Below are positions 44,153-54,798 of a stretch of 64,000 nt of DNA, one piece after another. How positions within the stretch are numbered: position 1 is the first letter of the stretch; every line of letters starts with the position of its first letter. The position numbers and the translations under genes were made by a program. The DNA is taken from positions 1-64,000 of the forward strand of contig NC_087383.1 of the NCBI RefSeq assembly GCF_963675165.1. Direction: 5' to 3'. The DNA comes from Halichondria panicea (taxonomy: Eukaryota > Porifera > Demospongiae > Suberitida > Halichondriidae). The notes below the pieces were generated by a model. The model ran no database searches, was not told where the DNA came from, and saw nothing but the letters and a program-made list of their open reading frames with translations.

Positions 44153-44495
44153 TTCAGCATAACATTTCATTGAGCATAAGAGATAGAGTTTTGAGAAATC
44201 ATTGACTTGTACCAAGGGTAGGATCATCTCCCATCCACACACGTTGCATCGCTTCACTGGGCTGCTGCACACAGTGGACACAGTAGTGTCCTCCTCCGGG
44301 CTGCTAGTAGTACCCTCCTCTGGGCTGCTGCACACAGTGGACACAGTAGTGTCCTCCTCCGGGCTGCTAGTAGTACTACCCTCTGGGCTGCTGCACACAG
44401 TGGACACAGTAGTGTCCTCCTCCGGGCTGCTAGTAGTACCCTCCTCTGGGCTGCTGCACACAGTAGAACACATAATTGACTGGTTGACAGGCTAA
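44153..44495 (-). CDS. Possible small protein with Ser/Thr/Glu repeats and a CxxC...CSxKC motif
   Basis: A single minus-strand frame of about 110 codons. Three 60-bp (20-codon) repeats such as SSPEEDTTVSTVCSSPE are followed by KRCNVCGWEMILPLVQ and LYLLCSMKCYAEHYSLQLVY, stop near 44123-44153. CxxC with a later LCSxKC recalls MYM/TRASH-type treble-clef zinc fingers. It could be a last exon. A mirrored plus frame is open because the repeat is a multiple of three. Neither is certain. Confidence 0.3.
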
Positions 44496-44707
44496 CCAAT
44501 TCCTCTGGATTCTATTAGTGCAGAAAACTGAGACTTCATAACAGTCATAATAAGATTGCACAGAATTAATGATTTTTAGAAGCATTTTATATTCATCGCA
44601 ATTGATAAGTATTGCACAAGCCAAAGCAATAACTTCCTTTGATGTGGTCATGACTAACACAGTGGTGCAACCACAGGCTGGGGAATTACCAGCTGATTAA
44701 ATACAAG

Positions 44708-45961
44708 ATGGAAGCTGGGCTGCTAGCAGAGCTCTCCACACTGCCAGCGGACCAACCGACCAAGAGAGAAGCTTGTCACAGATGCAGGTACCTACACCGT
44801 GCACTGTACAGTATCTCAATTCAATGGCTTGCTAAATTACGTGTAGATCTATACTATAGGCATCATATAAAAGCATTCATTTGGTGTAGGCTGGCTAAGC
44901 TAGCCAGAGCAAATAGCTGCTCTAAAGCACTCTATTGCTTTTGCTGTGTCTTCATTGCAGACGTCCACTTCGTGTGTGCATCTGTGACTGCTTTCCCAGT
45001 GAGCCCATTCGCACAAACACATCCGTCATTATCCTACAGCACCCCAACGAGGTACACACACTATACTGCAGTCACACAACGCAGTTCCTCGCAATAACCC
45101 CTCCAACACACACACACACCCACACACACACTGTGTCTGTGTGCATGGCAGGAGAGTCGTTGCTTGGCTACTGTACCTTTGCTGAAAGAGTGTTTACTAC
45201 CACACAAATGCCTCGTCCTCAGAGGAAAGAGATTCAACTCTAGCAAGTGAGTACTTTATTGCGTATACCATTATAATTATGTGTCCCTGTGTTATAGGAA
45301 CCAGGTCTTGCAGTCAGCCATGAGAGCTCCCAATACCTACCTCCTCTTCCCTGGGGTCAAAGGTGAGAATAGTGTCACACTTATATTTACTAATCCTCTC
45401 ACAGCTATAGACATCCACACCCTCCCTCCGGCTGGTGTCCATGGTAACCCACCTACGCTCATAGCCCTTGATGGTACATGGTCTCAAGCTAAGGGTATGT
45501 ACCATCACAACCCACAGCTAGGTCGTCTGGTTCAAGTGCAGCTTGGTGTGGAGTGTGCTAGTGAGTACGTCATCAGGACACAGCCGACGCACACAAGTCT
45601 CTCCACACTCGAGTGTGTAGCTCACGCACTAGCCTGGCTTGAGCAATCATCAGATATGGTGGAGGTAGCTGGATACTGGTTTTAATCATAAATTATGCCT
45701 AACTGTGTTTCTTTGACCAGAGTTTGGTTCGGCCCCTGAGAGGACTGTGTCAGCACCAGCTAGACCATGGAGCAGTGGTTCATGTGAGCAAAGACCACCC
45801 ACAGTATGTCTCCAGGTGGGAGAACAAGTAAGTACCCTCTCACTGCATCACTCTCTCTCATGCAAACTTTTTATTTCAGTGAACATTATTGTCAAAATCT
45901 GTTTCTTTCCAGGTCACAAGAATTGAACAAAGAGGAAGAAAATAACAGCCAGACAGAATAA
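44708..45961 (+). CDS. DTWD2: DTWD2, tRNA-uridine aminocarboxypropyltransferase
   Basis: Six exons in phase. MEAGLLAELSTLPADQPTKR (44708) leads to CHRCRRPLRVCICDCF, a CxxC...CxC zinc-binding pattern, and SVIILQHPNE. Then ESRCLATVPLLKECLLPHKC; then NQVLQSAMRAPNTYLLFPGV with LIALDGTWSQAKGMYHHNP, holding the DTW-family signature D-G-T-W; then SLVRPLRGLCQHQLDHGAVV; then SQELNKEEENNSQTE, stop 45961. DTW proteins make acp3U in tRNA from S-adenosylmethionine. Most of the gene, but not exon 1, is duplicated at 48415-49405. Confidence 0.9.
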
Positions 45962-46087
45962 CAGCCAGATAGAATGAACTATGTACATTGCAGTAATAGA
46001 GTTACTGAGTTCTTTTTGCCTTGTCTTGTATTTCTACCGCCTGCTCCTGTATAATTGTGTTGTTTATGGCTTATTTACGTACATGTA

Positions 46088-47496
46088 TTATACTACAACA
46101 AACCTTCTCCTCTCAGTCGTAGGCTTAACAAAGGCCCAGTCAACTTGTATCTGCTGACCCAGCATTTTTGCACCATTCATGTTCTCTATAGCCTTGCTAG
46201 CTTCCTTGAATGTCTCATACTCGACCAGAACATAACCCTGTGAGAGAGAGGGGGTTAGATACTAATCAATGGTTTGGGGACTCTTTCAGCTGCTATAACT
46301 TGAATTCTGTGGATCCAATGTCAAAAATTTTATGATTTTCTGAAAGCTCAGAAAAAGACCTTTCAAATGGTGTCATCAAACTTCGTATTTGAGAGATAAA
46401 AGTATTTGCCAATTTGGTGATACCATGGATTATAGCCCATGGTCCGAGGCCGAAAAATGTCAAATTTAGGCTCTGAAGAAGTTTTGGATTGAAACATATC
46501 ATTTGAAAGGTCTTTTTCTAAGCTTTCAGAAAATTAGAATATTTTTGACATTGGATGAACGGTACCAAGTTAATGGCTGTTGAAAGATGTTCCCCCTCCA
46601 CAATTTAATCAATGGTTTGGGGACTCTTTCAGCTGCTATAACTTGAATTCTGTGGATCCAATGTCAAAACTTTTATGATTTTCTGAAAGCTCAGAAAAAG
46701 ACCTTTCAAATGGTGTCATCAAACTTTGTATTTGAGAGATAAATCTATTTGCCAATTTGGCGATACCATGGATTATAGCCCATGGTCCGAGGCCGAAAAA
46801 TGTCAAATTTAGGCTCCAAAGAAGTTTTGGATTGAAACATATCATTTGAAAGGTCTTTTTCTAAGCTTTCAGAATATTAGAATATTTTTGACATTGGATG
46901 AACGGTACTCAAGTTAATGGCTGTTGAAAGATGTTCCCCCTCCACAATTTCAAGTGGTGCAGAGTGTAGCCCTCACCTTAATGAAGCCTGTTCGGCGATC
47001 AAGGTTAATGTGGATATTCTTGATATTTCCGTATGCTCCAAACACTTCATTGACATCATCTTCCTGTGCTTCCTCGTGAATATTCTTCACAAACACTATC
47101 CAACCCTCAACAGCTGAGCACATCAGAACATACACACCATTAGACACAGTACACACACACACGCCAAGTACACACATATAACTACAATACACAGATGCTC
47201 ACACTTGAGTGGTCCTGGTCCGTCCCCGACCTCCTCCACTCTATCAAATACTCCGCTCTGCTCTTGTACTTTGTCTGCAAGCATCAACAAAATGATGGGG
47301 TAATTCTAAATAATGCACACCACTTACCATCAAAGCCTCGTCCCTTCTTTCGTGTTACTCGAGATTTGAGACCCTCCACCTCTGTGGGTGTGTATCACGT
47401 GACACAGAGTTACATGGTGACAATGTACTCACCATCAGCCATGTCAAAGTCACCATCATCTTCTGGTCTCAGCTGAACCTCATCCAGTCCCGCCAT
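46088..47496 (-). CDS. RBM8A: RBM8A / Y14, exon junction complex RNA-binding protein
   Basis: [20 protein letters not shown] (47496) is followed by [39 protein letters not shown], the RRM half [20 protein letters not shown] with [16 protein letters not shown], and the last exon [20 protein letters not shown] with [19 protein letters not shown], stop 46088. A single RRM with an acidic N-terminus and short basic tail is the Y14 layout. 'NIHxNLDRRTGxxKGYxLVEYE' is almost invariant in Y14, which pairs with MAGOH on spliced mRNA. The 46262-46945 insertion lies in its last intron. Confidence 0.92.
46262..46945. mobile_element. Intronic insertion made of two ~343-bp tandem copies of a repeat
   Basis: Both copies start ATCAATGGTTTGGGGACTCT and end near TTCCCCCTCCACAATTT. 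They contain internal inverted repeats (CTTTCAAATGG / CATTTGAAAGGTC) and GGATTATAGCCCATGGTCCG. The paralogous intron at 49680-49705 lacks it entirely. Related sequence occurs at 30030-30450. Confidence 0.8.
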
Positions 47497-47669
47497 CTTG
47501 TTTCTTAGCTTCTGGGAAAGTGTGTTTAGTAGTTTCTTGCACGAGTAGGGATGCTCTGTAGCTAGCTGCAGCTGCTGAATACTTGTACTGTTCTTATATA
47601 TATATACTACCACGCGGCAAATTATAGAGAACAAATCCAAGCCTCTAAATCACCGCATTCGAAACTATC

Positions 47670-48189
47670 ATGTGGCCGCCGCGGTGGGTTATTGAAGCTA
47701 CTACGTCCTGTATATTTGATGACCCTTTACCAGACACACTTACACGCAAGATGGAGATGGCTAGTGAGGAAAAGCGTTCACTTGTCCTTCCCTCTACGAG
47801 CTTCCACAAGGCTGGATATCGGTTGGATACTCACCCAAAAGGCCAACAGCAATGGATCACGGGGCAAAGAGCATCGCAGCGACTACAAGTGAGTGGCTAG
47901 TCATGATCAAAAGTGGACCACCTAGTATAGTGTATAGGCTGCTTTAGATGACTGGCATTCAATATCTGCTAATAGATATCATTACTAGTGATCAAACTAT
48001 ACAGCCTCTGTATCAAATTCATCCATTACTATGCATTATTTGACCCGTTACTTCATTGCGTACAGTGATGGAGAGCACGAGAGGGGCGGAGTCATTGAGA
48101 AGTTGCTATGACAACAGATGATGGAGGAGTTACAAGGTGACACTGTAGAGTTTGTGGACGACCCATCGGACGTCTTACACTGCAGATAG
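47670..48189 (+). CDS. Unrecognised divergent small gene beside RBM8A
   Basis: MWPPRWVIEATTSCIFDDPL (47670) continues RKMEMASEEKRSLVLPSTS to QRASQRLQ at a CAA-GTGAGT donor. A possible second exon after GACAACAG reads MMEELQGDTVEFVDDPSDVL and stops at 48189, in phase. No family is recognised. Comparison with the duplicate shows about five amino-acid changes to one silent change in exon 1, so there is little sign of protein constraint. Confidence 0.3.
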
Positions 48190-48414
48190 AAAGAAAACAA
48201 TCGTCTTTCCTAAGAAATAGTGAGTTGCGTTGCAGATTGAGTGTGACTCTTTCCCCTATCTGAACTTTAATCTGAGCATGTCATGTGATAGACCTTGTCT
48301 AGAGCTACAGCTACTATTTAGCCTCTAAATCAAAGCATTCATTTGGTGTAGGCTGGCTAAGCTAGCCAGAGCAATTAGCTGCTCTAAAGCACTCTATTGC
48401 TTTTGCTGTGTCAG

Positions 48415-49405
48415 ACGTCCACTTCGTGTGTGCATCTGTGACTGCTTTCCCAGTGAGCCCATTCGCACAAACACATCCGTCATTATCCTACAGCACCCCA
48501 ACGAGGTACACACACTATACTGCAGTCATACAACGCAGTTCCTCGCAATAACCCCTCCAACACACACACACCCACTGTGTCTGTGTGCATGGCAGGAGAG
48601 TCGTTGCTTGGCTACTGTACCTTTGCTGAAAGAGTGTTTACTACCACACAAATGCCTCGTCCTCAGAGGAAAGAGATTCAACTCTAGCAAGTGAGTACTT
48701 TATTGCGTATACCATTATAATTATGTGTCCCTGTGTTATAGGAACCAGGTCTTGCAGTCAGCCATGAGAGCTCCCAATACCTACCTCCTCTTCTCTGGGG
48801 TCAAAGGTGAGAATAGTGTCACACTTATATTTACTAATCCTCTCACAGCTATAGACATCCACACCCTCCCTCCGGCTGGTGTCCATGGTAACCCACCTAC
48901 GCTCATAGCCCTTGATGGTACATGGTCTCAAGCTAAGGGTATGTACCATCACAACCCACAGCTAGGTCGTCTGGTTCAAGTGCAGCTTGGTGTGGAGTGT
49001 GCTAGTGAGTACGTCATCAGGACACAGCCGACGCACACAAGTCTCTCCACACTCGAGTGTGTAGCTCACGCACTAGCCTGGCTTGAGCAATCATCAGATA
49101 TGGTGGAGGTAGCTGGATACTGGTTTTAATCATAAATTATGCCTAACTGTGTTTCTTTGACCAGAGTTTGGTTCGGCCCCTGAGAGGACTGTGTCAGCAC
49201 CAGCTAGACCATGGAGCAGTGGTTCATGTGAGCAAAGACCACCCACAGTATGTCTCCAGGTGGGAGAATAAGTAAGTACCCTCTCACTGCATCACTCTCT
49301 CTCATGCAAACTTTTTATTTCAGTGAACATTATTGTCAAAATCTGTTTCTTTCCAGGTCACAAGAATTGAACAAAGAGGAAGAAAATAACAGCCAGACAG
49401 AATAA
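48415..49405 (+). pseudogene. DTWD2: Partial DTWD2 duplicate lacking exon 1
   Basis: Exons 2-6 are almost identical to 44967-45961, with open frames and intact DGTW motif. One visible change is FPGV to FSGV. Exon 1 with its start codon lies outside the duplicated block. The exon-2 acceptor lost eight bases (TTCATTGC) but retains CAG. Unless a new 5' exon is used, the product would lack its N-terminus. Confidence 0.8.
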
Positions 49406-49536
49406 CAGCCAGATAGAATGAACTATGTACATTGCAGTAATAGAGTTACTGAGTTCTTTTTGCCTTGTCTTGTCTTTCTACCGCCTGCTCCTGTATAATT
49501 GTGTTGTTTATGGCTTATTTACGTACATGTATTATA

Positions 49537-50226
49537 CTACAACAAACCTTCTCCTCTCAATCGTAGGCTTAACAAGGCCCAGTCAACTTGTATCTGCTGA
49601 CCCAGCATTTTTGCACCATTCATGTTCTCTATAGCCTTGCTAGCTTCCTTGAATGTCTCATACTCGACCAGAACATAACCCTATGAGAGAGAGGGGGTTA
49701 GATACAAGTGGTGCAGAGTGCAGACCTCACCTCAATGAAGCCTGTTCGGCGATCAAGATTGAGGTTAATGTGGTTACTCCCGTATGCTCCAAACACTTCA
49801 TTGACATCATCTTCCTGTGCTTCCTCGTGAATATTCTTCACAAACACTATCCAACCCTCAACAGCTGAGCACATCAGAACATACACACCATTAGACACAG
49901 TACACACACACGCTAAGTACACACACACATATAACTACAATACACAGATGCTTACACTTGAGTGGTCCTGGTCCGACCCCGATCTCCTCCACTCTATCAA
50001 ATACTCCGCTCTGCTCTTGTACTTTGTCTGCAAGCATTAACAAAATAATGGGGTAATTCTAAATAATGCACACCACGTACCATCAAAGCCTCGTCCCTTC
50101 TTTTTGAGACCCTCCACCTCTGTGGCACAGAGTTACATGGTGACAATGTACTCACCATCGATGCATCAACAATATCAAAGTCACCATCATCTTCTGGTCT
50201 CAGCTGCACCTCATCCAGTCCCGCCA
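49537..50226 (-). pseudogene. RBM8A: Second RBM8A copy, frame-shifted
   Basis: It starts as in copy 1 (GDFDIVDASM variant). Exon 2 lacks SRVTR, giving [14 protein letters not shown]. The RRM is altered from [16 protein letters not shown] to [15 protein letters not shown] with one residue lost, and K to E follows RRTGFI. In the last exon one A is missing from AACAAAGG, so [13 protein letters not shown] becomes [16 protein letters not shown] and stops at 49537. It is probably non-functional or strongly changed. Confidence 0.8.
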
Positions 50227-50445
50227 TCTTGTTTCTTAGCTTCTGGGAAAGTGTGTTTAGTAGTTCCTTGCACGAGTAGGGATGCTCTGTAGCTAGCTAG
50301 CTGCAGCTCTGTAGCTAGCTAGCTGCAGCTCTGTAGCTAGCTAGCTGCAGCTGCTGAATACTTGTACTGTTTCTGATCTATACTACCACGTGGCAAATTA
50401 TAGAGAACAAATCCAAGCCTCTAAATCACCGCATTCGAAACTATC

Positions 50446-50963
50446 ATGTGGCCGCCGCGGTGGGTTATTGAAGCTACTAAGTCCTGTATATTTGATGACC
50501 CTTTACCAGACACACTTACACACAAGATGGAGATGGCTAGTGAGGAAAAGCGTTCACTTGTCCTTCCCTCTACGAGCGTCCACAAGGCTGGATATCGGTT
50601 GGATACTCACCCAAAAGGCCAGCAGCAATGGATCACGAGGCAAAGAGCATCGCAGCGAGTACAAGTGAGTGGCTAGCCATGATCAAAAGTGGACCACCTA
50701 GTATAGTGTATAGGCTGCTTTAGATGACTGGCATTCAATATCTGCTAATAGATATCATTACTAGTGATCAAACTATACAGCCTCTGACAAATTCATCCAT
50801 TACTACACATTATTTGACCCGTTACTTCATTGCGTACAGTGATGGAGAGCACGAGAGGGGCGGAGTCATTGAGAAGTTGCTATGATAACAGATGATGGAG
50901 GAGTTACAAGGTGACACTGTGGAGTTTGCGGACAACCCATCGGACGTCTTACACTGCAGATAG
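50446..50963 (+). pseudogene. Duplicate of the 47670 divergent frame
   Basis: Same two candidate exons as at 47670-48189, with changes T/K, R/H, F/V, G/R and L/V in exon 1 and V/A, D/N in exon 2. After 51083 the duplicated sequence ends, so the downstream context differs between copies. Confidence 0.4.
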
Positions 50964-51083
50964 AAAGAAAACAATCGTCTTTCCTAAGAAATAGTGAGTT
51001 GCGTTGCAGATTGAGTGTGACTCTTTCCCCTATCTGGACTTTAATCTGAGCATGTCATGTGATAGACCTTGTCTAGAGCTACA

Positions 51084-51720
51084 GAATGCATTTCTTAGTT
51101 TTGATATTGATGCATTTTTCGTGAAGTTATGACCTCCCGAAAGCTGCTTGCCAACAGAATAAATTGATGGTGGATGAGGACTCATTGTCATGGCTGGCAT
51201 ACAGGTATGGCTTGGACCTTATTCTGTTGTTGCTGCAGGCAAAGGTCTCTTTAAACATGAATAGAGAAAAGTAATGTAGTCTGGATTTACTGCTTACGCG
51301 GCTTGCTCACTCCACAAGCAATTCCCAGATGTCAGACACCACCACCTTCTTGGACAGAATTATCTTTTAGCCCCGCAGAACCTCCTTTTGTTCTAACTCT
51401 TTACGTTGGCCATAAAAATTCATTGGAACACTATCCTTGCCATAGACAACCTCAGCATGAAAGTATACAACAGTCTGAATCTTGGCCCCTCTACATCCAT
51501 GCAGGCATGCAGCGGCCATTTTGCAGTCTCCACGTAATCAACTGACTTGTTCCATTGAGAACACCATGCATGCAGACGCAGGATGGAGGTACACTGTGGG
51601 CTCTTTGCTACTGCTTATAAACAAGGAGCCTAAATGCCACAGAAATCTGTAACGAAAATTACCAACACATTTATAGTATCAGCTATTTTATGTTATCATG
51701 TATACCCGTGTGTGTATTAG
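51084..51720. other. Unique spacer, no gene recognised
   Basis: An 80-codon plus frame at 51303-51545 has no recognisable features. At 51720 the phrase GCCTCGATTCCAGGCCGC, repeated in similar form at 53455, flanks the large minisatellite. Confidence 0.5.
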
Positions 51721-51759
51721 CCTCGATTCCAGGCCGCTCTCAATTGAGAAAGACCTCTG

Positions 51760-53236
51760 GTGAGAGGGGGCTGGTGAGAGGGGGCTGGTGAGAGGGGGCT
51801 GGTGAGAGGGGGCTGGTGAGAGGGGCTGGTGAGAGGGGCTGGTGAGAGGGGGCTGGCGAGAGGGGCTGGCGAGAGGGGCTGGCGAGAGGGGCTGGCGAGA
51901 GGGGGCTGGCGAGAGGGGCTGGCGAGAGGGGGTGGCGAGAGGGGCTGGCGAGAGGGGCTGGCGAGAGGGGCTGGCGAGAGGGGGTGGCGAGAGGGGGCTG
52001 GTGAGAGGGGCTGGCGAGAGGGGGCTGGCGAGAGGGGGCTGGCGAGAGGGGGCTGGTGAGAGGGGCTGGCGAGAGGGGGCTGGCGAGAGGGGGCTGGCGA
52101 GAGGGGCTGGCGAGAGGGGCTGGTGAGAGGGGGCTGGTGAGAGGGGGCTGGCGAGAGGGGCTGGCGAGAGGGGGCTGGCGAGAGGGGGCTGGCGAGAGGG
52201 GCTGGCGAGAGGGGGCTGGCGAGAGGGGGCTGGTGAGAGGGGGCTGGTGAGAGGGGGCTGGCGAGAGGGGCTGGTGAGAGGGGCTGGCGAGAGGGGGCTG
52301 GTGAGAGGGGGCTGGTGAGAGGGGCTGGTGAGAGGGGCTGGCGAGAGGGGGCTGGCGAGAGGGGGCTGGCGAGAGGGGCTGGCGAGAGGGGGCTGGCGAG
52401 AGGGGGCTGGTGAGAGGGGCTGGCGAGAGGGGGCTGGCGAGAGGGGGCTGGTGAGAGGGGGCTGGCGAGAGGGGCTGGTGAGAGGGGGCTGGTGAGAGGG
52501 GGCTGGCGAGAGGGGGCTGGCGAGAGGGGCTGGCGAGAGGGGGCTGGCGAGAGGGGCTGGCGAGAGGGGGTGGTGAGAGGGGCTGGCGAGAGGGGCTGGC
52601 GAGAGGGGCTGGCGAGAGGGGGTGGCGAGAGGGGGCTGGCGAGAGGGGGCTGGCGAGAGGGGCTGGCGAGAGGGGGCTGGCGAGAGGGGCTGGCGAGAGG
52701 GGGCTGGTGAGAGGGGCTGGCGAGAGGGGGTGGTGAGAGGGGCTGGCGAGAGGGGCTGGCGAGAGGGGGTGGCGAGAGGGGGCTGGCGAGAGGGGCTGGC
52801 GAGAGGGGCTGGCGAGAGGGGGCTGGTGAGAGGGGCTGGCGAGAGGGGGCTGGCGAGAGGGGGCTGGCGAGAGGGGGCTGGCGAGAGGGGCTGGCGAGAG
52901 GGGGCTGGCGAGAGGGGGCTGGCGAGAGGGGGCTGGCGAGAGGGGGCTGGCGAGAGGGGGCTGGCGAGAGGGGCTGGCGAGAGGGGCTGGCGAGAGGGGG
53001 CTGGCGAGAGGGGGCTGGTGAGAGGGGGCTGGTGAGAGGGGCTGGCGAGAGGGGCTGGCGAGAGGGGGCTGGCGAGAGGGGGCTGGTGAGAGGGGGCTGG
53101 TGAGAGGGGGCTGGCGAGAGGGGCTGGCGAGAGGGGGCTGGTGAGAGGGGGCTGGTGAGAGGGGGCTGGTGAGAGGGGGCTGGTGAGAGGGGCTGGTGAG
53201 AGGGGGCTGGTGAGAGGGGGCTGGTGAGAGGGGGTG
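51760..53236. repeat. GC-rich minisatellite, 14-15-bp units, about 100 copies
   Basis: Units are GAGAGGGGGCTGGC or one G shorter, with GGCGAG/GGTGAG variants. The plus strand is G-rich with runs of 4-5 Gs every unit. The 538-codon Pro/Ser/Leu minus frame crossing the array is a repeat artefact: unit length switches between 14 and 15, yet no frame meets a stop. Confidence 0.95.
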
Positions 53237-53647
53237 GGACTATATTATATATGTGTACATACAATGTCACGATAATGTTTACATTTGCTTCATGTACAGG
53301 TTGAACACTGAGAGAAGAAAACGTTTTCTTCACTGTCTAGATAGACACCATTTCCAAAGAGCAAAAAGACTGTCCCCACCGTTCTAAGAAAGTAAAAGTG
53401 TTTTGTGGCTGCCATTTGCCAGACGATAGAAAACCAATGCATGGCCTTGCTTAGCCTCGATCCCAGGCCGCACTTCCCACTTCACTTTTCTATGAAGGCC
53501 GGTGAAGGAGGCTAGGCCTTGCTGTGCCAAGTGTAAGCGATGGTTTCACCAAAAACTGTAGAAACAGTTCAGAGCATATCTTCAGAAACAGTTAAAAAAG
53601 CCGTTATTATAATTTCATTATTTGCTACCATAATATGCATACCCCCC

Positions 53648-53820
53648 TAGAAATTTCTGCGGCCCAAAAATTCTGCGAATAACTGTAAAAAGACCTTCTG
53701 CAGATAATATTTCTGCGAATTGAACTTTCAACTGTTAAATTAGGCTTGGTAATAAGCATTTGCGGATATTATTTCTGCGTTTACTCATTCATTCGAATTT
53801 TTGGGCCGCAGAAATTTCTA
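53648..53820. mobile_element. 173-bp MITE with perfect 26-bp terminal inverted repeats
   Basis: The left end TAGAAATTTCTGCGGCCCAA (continuing AAATTC) is matched exactly by the right end GAATTTTTGGGCCGCAGAAATTTCTA read backwards. The core is AT-rich with repeated TTTCTGCG and is non-coding. Perfect ends imply recent movement. Confidence 0.9.
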
Positions 53821-54703
53821 GCTATACGGTACTAGTAGTATCTTTTGCTTTGAATTATTTGCTGCTGTGTCTGTTTTTCAATGTTACCAGATTATTTATA
53901 TAGGAGCAATGAACTATGGTTATACCTTGATCAGGCTTAAATTTTCAAAAGCGTGGTGCTATAAGCGGACGTTTTTTCAATGTGTGAGCGTGCGCTGTAC
54001 TCTACATTTTGTGTAAAAACTAGCTAACTGAGCACAGATGTATGGCTTCTCAGCATCCATACAACTGCCTGCTTGTCTTCAGCTTTTTGCTTGCATGAGG
54101 CAGCACATCAGCATCAGGCAGGAATGCAATGCTTTGAAAGTACAGCAAGCACATGCATGAAGTCAGTTAGCAGGTCAGATCAGCTTTAACTAAATTCATA
54201 TCAAGGTGTTGTGGCATTCTATTAAACACATTCCAGACACATTAATAGCTGAGATTACGGAAGAGACTACTGTTTATAGCACTACTGCACACAGTCAAGA
54301 TAATCTCAACCCAAGCTATAGCTACAGGCCCCAGTAGCTGCAGCCTTCAAGTGAACGGAGTGACATAGACCTACCAACCAGTCTGCTGCAGGCATGAGCG
54401 AGCCCTCATTTGACCGAGGCACTGCCACTAGGATATCACAATCCTTCCAGAACTTCACCAGGAAGCTCAGCAGTGAGTCAGTAGCTGTATACAAACAATA
54501 GTTGTTAGTTTAGCAGCTATTCCATTGTCAAGCTTATCAATAGCACTGTTGACTGTACTGGCTGCTTGTAAATTATCCAGAATAATAATATAGTATGTCT
54601 GTGATTGATTATGTTGAGACTGCAATGTACATTCATGTAGTTAAGAATTAGCGTGCCTGTGTGCCTGTGTGCCTGTGTGCCTGTGTGCCTGTGCGTGTGT
54701 GCG

Positions 54704-54750
<47 letters not shown>

Positions 54751-54798
54751 TGCTAGGTGTCAAATATCCATAGCTAGTTAGCACCACCCCACTCAAGC
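53821..54798. other. Spacer upstream of NOS1AP
   Basis: Contains a partial dispersed repeat at about 53940-53990 (CTATAAGCGGACGTTTTTTC, compare 60045), a minus frame at 54306-54494 (FLVKFWKDCDILVAVPRS) of unknown meaning, and a (TGCC)n/(TG)n tract at 54650-54748. Confidence 0.5.

Larger units (their letters stand above)
44873..51083. repeat. Tandem segmental duplication: 44873-48313 and 48328-51083
   Basis: Both copies begin at GCATTCATTTGGTGTAGGCT and end at CTTGTCTAGAGCTACAG. Each spans DTWD2 exons 2-6, all of RBM8A on the minus strand and the start of a divergent frame. Copy 1 is about 680 bp longer because of the insertion at 46262-46945. DTWD2 exons are nearly identical, whereas the RBM8A and promoter-side parts differ more. 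Confidence 0.95.

Noticed and set aside
44254-44499. Other-frame open reading of the 60-bp repeat near CFAP161 (plus and minus)
   Set aside because: Open only because the repeat is a multiple of three; lacks the Cys motif and non-repeat tail of the favoured frame.
47692-47892. Alternative 66-codon frame overlapping the 47670 frame
   Set aside because: Less protein-like composition and no in-phase second exon.
51717-53333. 538-codon Pro/Ser-rich minus frame
   Set aside because: Low-complexity minisatellite translation; no start context, splice sites or non-repetitive domain.
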